Shown: positions 58,162 to 64,000 of the stretch, in pieces
Position numbering within the stretch: position 1 is the stretch's first letter
How the letters are laid out: each line of letters opens with the position of its first letter
Source: Streptomyces geranii
Lineage (GTDB): Bacteria; Actinomycetota; Actinomycetes; Streptomycetales; Streptomycetaceae
NCBI RefSeq assembly: GCF_002954775.1
Contig: NZ_PJME01000038.1
Coordinates: forward strand, 1 to 64,000
Direction of reading: 5' to 3'
Length of the DNA stretch: 64,000 nucleotides
Translations under genes and position numbers: made by a program
The notes under the pieces: generated by a model
Told to the model about the DNA's origin: nothing
The model's database searches: none
Seen by the model: the letters and a program-made list of their open reading frames with translations, nothing else

Positions 58162-59193
58162 TCAGTCGTCCCAGGAATCCAGGACGACGACGTGCTTGCC
58201 CGGCGTGGTGCCGGATTCGAGGTCGGCCTGGGCGTCTCGGACCTGTTCCAGGCCGTGGTAGACCTTCGCGACCGGGACGTTGAGGCGTCCGGCGGCGATG
58301 GCCTGGAGCTGGTGGGCGAAGACGTCGGCCGGCAGGTCGCTGGCCTGACCGCCGTAGGAGGTCAGGCGTACCCCGAAGGGGATCATGAACGGGGTGAAGT
58401 CCGGGATGGACCACTGGCCTGCCAGGGCTCCGGTGAAGCAGACGGTGCCGTGCCGGCGGACGGTGCGCAGGGTGTCGGGGAGGACCGAGCAGCCGACCAG
58501 TTCCAGGGCGGCGTCGACGCCGTCCGGGATCAGCTCGCGCACCTGGTCGGCGAGGGTGCCGTTGTCGACGAGGGGATGGTCGACGCCGGCGGCCCGCAGT
58601 TCCCCGGCCCGGCCGGGGCTGCGGGTGGTGGAGATGACGGTGGCGCCGAGGTCCTTCGCGATGGTGGCCGCGCTCAGCCCGACCGTGGAGGTGCCGCCGC
58701 GGATCAGCAGCGTCTGCCCGGCTTTGAGGTCCAGGCCGCGGGTCAGGGATCCGTAGGCGGTCTGGAACATCTCGGGCAGCGCGCCGACGACGTCCCACGG
58801 CAGGCCGGTCTCGAACGGGATGACCTGCCCGGCGGGGACGGTGACGTACTGGGCGTACGCGCCGTCGTAGGAGCGGCCCATGCCGCCCATCATCGTGGCC
58901 ACCTGCTGTCCGGGCCGCAGCCCGCTGTCCTCGTCGGCCTCGTCGACCACGCCGACGCCCTCGATGCCGGGCACGCGCGGGTAGGTGACCACCGCGTCCG
59001 ACTCGCCCTTGCGGGTGGTGACCTCGGACTCGTTGACGCCGAACGCCTTCACCTTGATCCGCACCCAGCCGGGCTTGCGGACGGGCACCGGCACATCCTC
59101 GATCTCCAGTGCGTCGAGGCCGCCGGGCCGGGTGACGACGACGGCCCGCATCGTCGCGGGTGCGGCGCCGCCGGTTGCTGTCGATTGGCTCAT
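58162..59193 (-). CDS. Medium-chain (zinc-binding-type) alcohol dehydrogenase
   Basis: A 343-residue protein: MRAVVVTRPGGLDALEIEDV, VRIKVKAFGVNESEVTTRKG, YPRVPGIEGVGVVDEADEDS, and the cofactor loop LLIRGGTSTVGLSAATIAKD. It has no zinc-ligand cysteines, so it belongs to the quinone-reductase-like branch. ATG at 59193 with AGGAG upstream. It starts the leftward run dehydrogenase, SnoaL, VOC. Confidence 0.87.
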   Translation of the reverse strand: MSQSTATGGAAPATMRAVVVTRPGGLDALEIEDVPVPVRKPGWVRIKVKAFGVNESEVTTRKGESDAVVTYPRVPGIEGVGVVDEADEDSGLRPGQQVATMMGGMGRSYDGAYAQYVTVPAGQVIPFETGLPWDVVGALPEMFQTAYGSLTRGLDLKAGQTLLIRGGTSTVGLSAATIAKDLGATVISTTRSPGRAGELRAAGVDHPLVDNGTLADQVRELIPDGVDAALELVGCSVLPDTLRTVRRHGTVCFTGALAGQWSIPDFTPFMIPFGVRLTSYGGQASDLPADVFAHQLQAIAAGRLNVPVAKVYHGLEQVRDAQADLESGTTPGKHVVVLDSWDD

Positions 59194-59322
59194 GCCGAAC
59201 TCCTTGTTCTGTTCGTCCCCCGGGAATGTGAAAACGGAGCCGGGGCTCCAGGCACAGGTGCCCGGGTGATCAGTCAGTGGTGGCCCTGCGCCGTTGCGCA
59301 TCTCGGGATCGCGCGGTGACCG

Positions 59323-60759
59323 TCAGGGACGGTCGATGCCCTCCCACAGGTCGAGGGCCGCCTGGTAGTGGGCATGGGCCTCGAAGGGCGGGTTGCCGAC
59401 GCTTTCCGAGGTGGGTTTGTCCGTGACGGCGGGCCACAGACGGAACTGCTCACCGGTGGCGAAGTCGAGCACGATGTCGCGGATACGCGTGTCCCGCTCG
59501 GCCTGCTCGGCGCTGCGGCCCGGCTTGTCCTGGCCGACCAGGGCGTACATCTCGGTGCCGTGCACGGCCGGCGCGCCCTCGGCGGGCCCGATCACGAGCA
59601 GATGCGCATTGCCGCCCGCGGCGGCGTGCGCCAGGGCACCGCGGACGGCCGGGAGCGCGAAAAGGTAGTCCGCCATGAGCGCTGCGCGGACCTCGGCCGG
59701 GGTACGGCCGCCCTGGTCGTAGGCGTTGACGATCTTCTCCGCGCGGGAGCGGGAAATACGCCACCCCGCAACCTCGTCGACGACGCGGTCGAGGGCGTGC
59801 GGGTCGAAGCGGTCGAGGTCGTTCGCCACCCACCAACCCATGTCGTCACTCGCCATACTCAGCAGCACGTCGACATCGCGGTGCGCGCCCGAGGCGAGGA
59901 CGTCCATGGGATGGGCGTGCACCACCGCGCCCGGCTGCCCGGTGTCCAGGACGACGCCGGTGGCCTGGTTGTCCACACCGCCGCGGACTCCGAGGTCCGT
60001 CGGAGCGACCCTGCGCAGGGCGTCCCTCAGGGAGACCGCGTCGAGGTCGAGCAGCTTCTCCGGGTTGTCCGCCACGCCGAGTTCGGTGACGAACCGGTGC
60101 GCGAGCTCCTCGGCCCACCAGGCCGGGACGCTACGAGCGGGCCCGCCGGAGAACCCGGCCAGCCGCCGGTACAGGCCGTCGGCGGAGGAGGCGCCGAGCA
60201 GACCGAAGGTGGAGTAGGCACCGGCGCTGTGGCCGTAGACGGTGACGTTGTCGGGGTCGCCGCCGAAGTGGGCAATGTTCCGCTGGATCCAGGTGAGCGC
60301 GGCGATGATGTCCTGGAGGAAGAGGTTGCTGGCCTCGGCCAAGGCGCCGCCGTACTGGGAGAGCGAGAGCGCGCCCAGGGCACCGAGCCGGTAGTTGACC
60401 GACACACCCACCACACGCCCCGTCGCGGCGAGACCGGCGGCGTTCGAGGTGATCTGCGTGTTCGCGCCGAACTCGAATCCGCCGCCGTGGATGTACACGG
60501 CCACCGGAAGCGCCTTGCCGGCCGGCTGCTCGGGGGTCCACACGTTCAGGTTCAGGCAGTCCTCGCCCATCCCGCTGTCCGCTTCGAGCCAGTCGCCGCT
60601 GTCGGGCTGGACTGAGACGACGCCCTTGCGGTCATAGGGGCGGTCGGGATCGAAGTCCGCGACCACGGGGCGGCGGTACCGCTCGGCGGTGGCGTACGGG
60701 ATCCCCCACCAGGACCGCACCCCTGGTGCAGTCGGAGCCTTGGGCGCGGTCGCGGTCAT
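59323..60759 (-). CDS. Type-B carboxylesterase
   Basis: A 478-residue carboxylesterase/lipase family protein. SGMGEDCLNLNVWTPEQPAG is the conserved E-D-C-L motif, VAVYIHGGGFEFGANTQITS the oxyanion hole, and VTVYGHSAGAYSTFGLLGAS the nucleophile elbow (GHSAG, serine). Acid and histidine lie further on. It hydrolyses esters in the cytoplasm; no signal peptide. ATG at 60759 with GGAAGG upstream. It is the last gene before the right attachment repeat. Confidence 0.9.
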   Translation of the reverse strand: MTATAPKAPTAPGVRSWWGIPYATAERYRRPVVADFDPDRPYDRKGVVSVQPDSGDWLEADSGMGEDCLNLNVWTPEQPAGKALPVAVYIHGGGFEFGANTQITSNAAGLAATGRVVGVSVNYRLGALGALSLSQYGGALAEASNLFLQDIIAALTWIQRNIAHFGGDPDNVTVYGHSAGAYSTFGLLGASSADGLYRRLAGFSGGPARSVPAWWAEELAHRFVTELGVADNPEKLLDLDAVSLRDALRRVAPTDLGVRGGVDNQATGVVLDTGQPGAVVHAHPMDVLASGAHRDVDVLLSMASDDMGWWVANDLDRFDPHALDRVVDEVAGWRISRSRAEKIVNAYDQGGRTPAEVRAALMADYLFALPAVRGALAHAAAGGNAHLLVIGPAEGAPAVHGTEMYALVGQDKPGRSAEQAERDTRIRDIVLDFATGEQFRLWPAVTDKPTSESVGNPPFEAHAHYQAALDLWEGIDRP

Positions 60760-60891
60760 GACGTGTCCTTCCAGCGCGGTTCGGGCATTCGCGCGGTGCT
60801 GCGGCGGCTGGTTGCTCGCGGTGATGTCTCCCATCGTTTCCCGGCATCCGACAAAGCGCCCGGTGGGTGGCGGTCACCTGATGGTCATCAG

Positions 60892-61032
60892 GTGACACTT
60901 GTCCGCTCCTCCTCGGTGATCGAGCTGACCGACGGATCCCTGCTCACCTGCGACGAGCCGAACGTCACCTTCGATGACGAGGAGGACGCGTCTGATCCCC
61001 GTGATCCCGCAGGCGCGTCGGCGGACCCGTAG
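60892..61032 (+). CDS. Possible small acidic protein
   Basis: A GTG at 60892 opens 46 codons with SSSVIELTDGSLLTCDEPNV and then TFDDEEDASDP. The strongly acidic tail and orderly composition resemble small proteins encoded near element ends, but no family is recognisable. Coding status is uncertain. Confidence 0.3.
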   Translation: MTLVRSSSVIELTDGSLLTCDEPNVTFDDEEDASDPRDPAGASADP

Positions 61033-61325
61033 CCGTCGACGCCGAGGACAGCGAGCGATCCGTCAGACCAAGGCTGGTTCGGCCGCCGTTGAGACCTGCT
61101 CCGTGTGCTCCCGCAACGGCGCCTTCCGGCCGGCGCTCTCCCACAGCTCGGTGGTTCGTCAAGCCCCCAGGAGGAGCCTTCCGTGCCTCCTGGCCGACTC
61201 CGTGCCCATAGCGTGCCCATAAGACCGGTAAACCACGGTCAACTACGGTGCGATCGTGCCCTCCCGGTCGCCACGCAAGAAAACGTATGACCAGGTCAGA
61301 GGCTATCCGGCTCCCCAAGCGCCGT

Positions 61326-61370
61326 GGCTTCCCAAGCTGAGAGTGCGAGTTCGATTCTCGTCACCCGCTC
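61326..61370 (+). other. tRNA-Gly(CCC) 3' half, attachment site 2
   Basis: GGCTTCCCAAGCTGAGAGTG and then CGAGTTCGATTCTCGTCACC and CGCTC: intact anticodon stem-loop with anticodon CCC, T arm and acceptor 3' strand, but CCA is replaced by TTC and the 5' half is missing. Not a functional tRNA. The 34 bp 61337-61370 are identical to 42913-42946. Confidence 0.8.
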
Positions 61371-61376
61371 TTCTTG

Positions 61377-61403
61377 AAGCCCCAGGTCAGCGACCTGGGG
61401 CTT
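61377..61403 (+). terminator. Terminator after attachment site 2
   Basis: AAGCCCCAGGTC (61377-61388) and GACCTGGGGCTT (61392-61403) form a perfect 12-bp stem, followed by GTTT. Homologous to the terminator at 42956. Confidence 0.75.
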
Positions 61404-61412
61404 GTTTCATAG

Positions 61413-61768
61413 GGGTGTCGTTGCTGCGGTTTGCGAGTACTCCCGCACCCCGAGACCGGGCCCCGCGCAACGGTCGTCGCGCCCAGAGGTAGAGATGCCC
61501 GGAAGCGCTGGCCGGCTTCGAGCAGCATCCCTCCGGACGGGGACTACCTCGCCGTCACCACGTGGCGTGCCCTGTCGGCCTTCCTGGTTCGCGACAGCGT
61601 GCAGACCGACCAAGGAGTACGGCCGGGACCGAAGGTGATCCCTGGTCAGTGCCGCCGCGGGCCATCCCGTCCTGGCCCAGGATGAGGACCTGGGGGCTCT
61701 CCTGCGACCTGTCATTCCTCGGCATCTCCATGCCGCCGTTCTCTCGCACGCGTGCTTTCCCACACGGT
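61413..61768. other. Gap between attachment site 2 and the permease terminator
   Basis: No gene is supported. It is GC-rich with short open frames only. It may be the first chromosomal sequence beyond the island. Confidence 0.35.
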
Positions 61769-61809
61769 GTGCCCCTGGACGAGGGTGATCCGCCCTCGTC
61801 CAGGGGCAC
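61769..61809 (-). terminator. Strong terminator of the FtsX-type permease gene
   Basis: GTGCCCCTGGACGAGGG (61769-61785) pairs perfectly with CCCTCGTCCAGGGGCAC (61793-61809) across a 7-base loop, a 17-bp stem located 17 bp beyond the stop of the leftward permease gene. Confidence 0.85.
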
Positions 61810-61826
61810 GGTCCGGCAACGGAGGC

Positions 61827-64000
61827 TCAGTGCGCGGCGCGGCGGGCCAGCGCCCCGCGCGAGCGGGTCACCAGCGCGGCCAGCAGGGCGGCGCCGAGGG
61901 GCACGGCCACCAGGAGGGCGGCAAGTGTCTCCCAGGGGACGACGATCGGCACGTACGGCGGGGCGTCACCCGCGCCGCCCCAGCCGCTGTCGAGAGCCTG
62001 CTGGTAGAAGCGCATCTGCTCGCGCTCCTCGGTGAGCCGCAGCCCGACCGCGGGCAGGACACCGGCCGCCGAGCCGAGGACCACACCCATCGCCGCGACC
62101 ACACCGCACTGGAAGCCACTGAGCATGCGGCGCACCCGGGGCGGCGCGCCGACCGCGGCGAGCGTCTTGAGATCGGCCTCCGCGTCGGCCTGGGCGAGAC
62201 CGGTGGCGATGCCGGCCGCACCGATGGTGACGAGGCCGGCGAAGACGGCCAGCGCGAGCAGGACGAGCCCGTTCTCGTCGACCCAGCCCTGCTCCACGGT
62301 CAGCTCGACGTTGCTGCCGAGCTTGGCGATCTCGGCGTCGAGCTTCTGCCGCTGCTCGGTGCTGGGAATCCGGTCGGTACTGAAGAAGGCGCCGAGGGGG
62401 ACAGTGGTCAGTCCGGCGGCCTTGGCGGCGGCGGGGCTGAGCACGCTCTGCACTCCGTAGGAGTCGGGCGAACCGGGCACCTGGTAGGCGGGGAAGGACT
62501 TCAGCTCGCCCGGGACCGGCTTGTTCTGCTCGACGGCGCGGTCGGCGGCCTTCGGGTCGGTGATCAGCTTGATGCCGACGGCGCCGTTCCTGTCGACCTG
62601 GGGCCTGTGAAAGCTGAGGAGCTTTCCGTCGGCGAGGGCCTTGGCCGCGCCCGGGTCGTCGATGCCGAGGACCTTCAGGAGCGGGGCGTCGGCGACGAGG
62701 AGACCGCCCTCTACGTAGATGCCGTTGCCGTCGTGCGAGAGGCAGCGCCAGTCCTTGGCGAGCGCGCGCCGCTGCTCCTTGGTGTACTTCTCCGCCGGGT
62801 CGGAGCCGTCGGGGGTGCTGACCCACAGCGGGCACTCGTTGGCCGGCGGGGTGACGACCTCGAAGCGGCCACAGCCCGCACCCTCGCCGTACGGGTCGCA
62901 GCCGGGCTTGCCGACGGCGATCCGGAACACGTCGGCGCGGACGTCGACGGGGAGCGTCCGCTGCACGGCGTCGCGGACCGCGGGGACGTCCCGGCCGCCC
63001 TCCTCGGTGACGAGCACGGCGCCGGCCCCGTACGGCAGGCTGGCCCGGTACTCGGCCAGACTCTGGGCGTCGCGGCTCGCGGCGTACGTCGAGACGGCGA
63101 CGGTGCCCGCGACGGCGGCCAGGACGGCGGCGACAGCGGGTGCCGTACGGCCCCGGTTGCGGACGGCGTCCCGCAGGGCGAGGCGCGGCGAGAGCGGCAG
63201 CCAGCGGCTGGCCCGGCCGAACAGACCGACCAGGGCGGGCGTCATGGCGACCACACCCAGCTCGGCGATGGCCGAGCCACCCGCGACCAGCACGAACTGG
63301 TCGGAGACGACCGAGCCGTACAGGGCGACGGCCGCACCGAGCAGGACAGCGCCGAAGCCGATCAGCGGCAGCACGCGGTTGCTGCGGCGCACGCCGCGAC
63401 GGCCGGTGAGAGCGGCCAGGACGGTCTGCCGGGAGGCGGTGACGGCCGGGATGATCGCGGAGAGCAGGCCGGTGAGGACGGCGAGCGCGGCGATGGCGAG
63501 CAGTTCCAGCGGCCTGACGGTGAAGCCGCCGAACCGCTGTCCCATGTAGTCCTCGAGGAGCGGCCGGAGGGCGAAGGTCAGGATCAGGGCGAGGACAATG
63601 CCGACCAGGGCCGCCGCGACGCCGATGACCAGGCCGCCGCTCAGCACGATGGCCCGGATGTGGCTGCGGGCACCGCCGTTGGCGCCGACCAGGCCCAGCT
63701 GGCGGCGGGAACGACGGGCGCCGACGGCGAAGGCGGGACCGGCGAGCAGGCAGATCTCCAGCATCGCCAGGCCGACGACCGTACCCACGGCGGCGAGCGC
63801 GGCGGCATCGGCGCCCCCGCTGCTCTCGTAGGTGCCCCAGTCTTCCTTCTGGTAGAGCGGCACCTTGGAGTCGGCGGGCGGGTCGAGGACCACGGCGCGC
63901 GAGGTGACCAGGACACCCTTGGCGTTGATCGCCTGGACCGTGTTCCACGTGAAACCACCGGCCTTCTTCACCAGGTAGGTGGTGGAGATGTCGGGCTTCG
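61827..64000 (-). CDS. FtsX-like ABC transporter permease, C-terminal part (runs off the window)
   Basis: The frame is open across the right edge, so the N terminus is outside. About 724 residues are visible. Hydrophobic spans occur in two blocks: one with IVLSGGLVIGVAAALVGIVL and LAIAALAVLTGLLSAIIPAV, followed by RLALRDAVRNRGRTAPAVAA, and another with LLALAVFAGLVTIGAAGIAT and LAALLVAVPLGAALLAALVT. Between them lies a large extracellular domain with C-terminal-rich CDPYGEGAGCGRFEV. Two FtsX repeats with a periplasmic loop match permeases of the MacB/FtsX type, which pair with an ATPase encoded nearby. A strong terminator follows the stop. Confidence 0.88.
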   Translation of the reverse strand, partial: KPDISTTYLVKKAGGFTWNTVQAINAKGVLVTSRAVVLDPPADSKVPLYQKEDWGTYESSGGADAAALAAVGTVVGLAMLEICLLAGPAFAVGARRSRRQLGLVGANGGARSHIRAIVLSGGLVIGVAAALVGIVLALILTFALRPLLEDYMGQRFGGFTVRPLELLAIAALAVLTGLLSAIIPAVTASRQTVLAALTGRRGVRRSNRVLPLIGFGAVLLGAAVALYGSVVSDQFVLVAGGSAIAELGVVAMTPALVGLFGRASRWLPLSPRLALRDAVRNRGRTAPAVAAVLAAVAGTVAVSTYAASRDAQSLAEYRASLPYGAGAVLVTEEGGRDVPAVRDAVQRTLPVDVRADVFRIAVGKPGCDPYGEGAGCGRFEVVTPPANECPLWVSTPDGSDPAEKYTKEQRRALAKDWRCLSHDGNGIYVEGGLLVADAPLLKVLGIDDPGAAKALADGKLLSFHRPQVDRNGAVGIKLITDPKAADRAVEQNKPVPGELKSFPAYQVPGSPDSYGVQSVLSPAAAKAAGLTTVPLGAFFSTDRIPSTEQRQKLDAEIAKLGSNVELTVEQGWVDENGLVLLALAVFAGLVTIGAAGIATGLAQADAEADLKTLAAVGAPPRVRRMLSGFQCGVVAAMGVVLGSAAGVLPAVGLRLTEEREQMRFYQQALDSGWGGAGDAPPYVPIVVPWETLAALLVAVPLGAALLAALVTRSRGALARRAAH

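Larger units (their letters stand above)
61084..61403 (+). repeat. Right copy of the attachment-site repeat (arm, tRNA-Gly 3' half, terminator)
   Basis: This stretch aligns with 42676-42984. It shares CTCCGTG-GCTC, AAGACCGGTAAACCACGGT, ACCAGGTCAGA, CCCAAGCGCCGT, then the tRNA 3' half and the terminator stem AAGCCCCAGGTC and GACCTGGGGCTT. The interval 42947-61370 is therefore about 18.4 kb, the size of a small integrative element. Confidence 0.7.

Overview
The window is actinobacterial and almost certainly from a Streptomyces or a close relative. It is very GC-rich with strong third-position GC bias, uses GTG and TTG starts with GGAGG-type ribosome sites, and carries families typical of the genus (DUF317, XRE-DUF5753 regulators with DUF6879 partners, MmyB-like regulators, F420-related oxidoreductases). 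Most of it reads as accessory DNA. Two 34-bp-identical copies of the 3' half of a tRNA-Gly(CCC) gene (around 42.9 kb and 61.35 kb), each with a related left arm of about 230 to 280 bp and a terminator, look like attachment sites of tandem integrative elements. Everything left of about 61.4 kb is therefore probably island DNA; ordinary chromosome seems to resume with an FtsX-type permease at the right edge.

Layout. 0-5.4 kb is a mobilisation module: an IS5-type transposase fragment, a small XRE regulator, a helix-turn-helix protein whose gene contains iteron-like repeats, a zinc-finger protein, about 400 bp packed with GGGGACCG octamers, MobC and a relaxase. 5.4-8.2 kb has a DUF317 protein and a three-gene regulatory module (small protein, DUF6879, XRE-DUF5753). 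8.26-12.4 kb is the most unusual part: eight tightly packed co-directional genes ending in a DapF-like epimerase, a D-Ala-D-Ala-ligase-like ATP-grasp enzyme, a C39-like protein and a free-standing MurF C-terminal domain. They are peptidoglycan-precursor enzymes recombined into something that is not the normal mur operon. 12.6-14.2 kb holds a DUF4365 nuclease-like protein and an unknown partner.

14.3-35.4 kb is redox and detoxification metabolism: an LLM-class oxidoreductase, a periplasmic-type molybdenum aldehyde oxidase operon (paoABC-like) with an XdhC-type chaperone and MoaA, an exported hydrolase, two paralogous MFS exporters, two tandem MmyB-like regulators, dehydrogenases, a cyclophilin-fold lipoprotein and a GH36 alpha-galactosidase. 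A shared palindromic element (core GGGAG-AAAAC-TCTCCC) lies upstream of five of these transcription units and suggests one regulon, plausibly run by the two MmyB-like regulators between them.

35.4-39.4 kb is a graveyard (transposase, alpha/beta hydrolase and rhamnosidase remnants) around a TetR gene and a quinone-oxidoreductase-like gene. 39.5-42.5 kb is a divergent defence-like pair: an OLD-family ATPase/TOPRIM nuclease and a phosphorothioate-dependent HNH restriction enzyme. The segment between the tRNA-Gly repeats (43-61.3 kb) starts with broken integrase and DUF317 remnants and then carries an ECF sigma factor with a SnoaL tail, several TetR- or AraC-controlled SDR, hydrolase and MFS genes with visible operators, a RarA ATPase, two YjbR proteins and a carboxylesterase. 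No intact tRNA or rRNA gene, CRISPR array or NRPS/PKS gene was seen.
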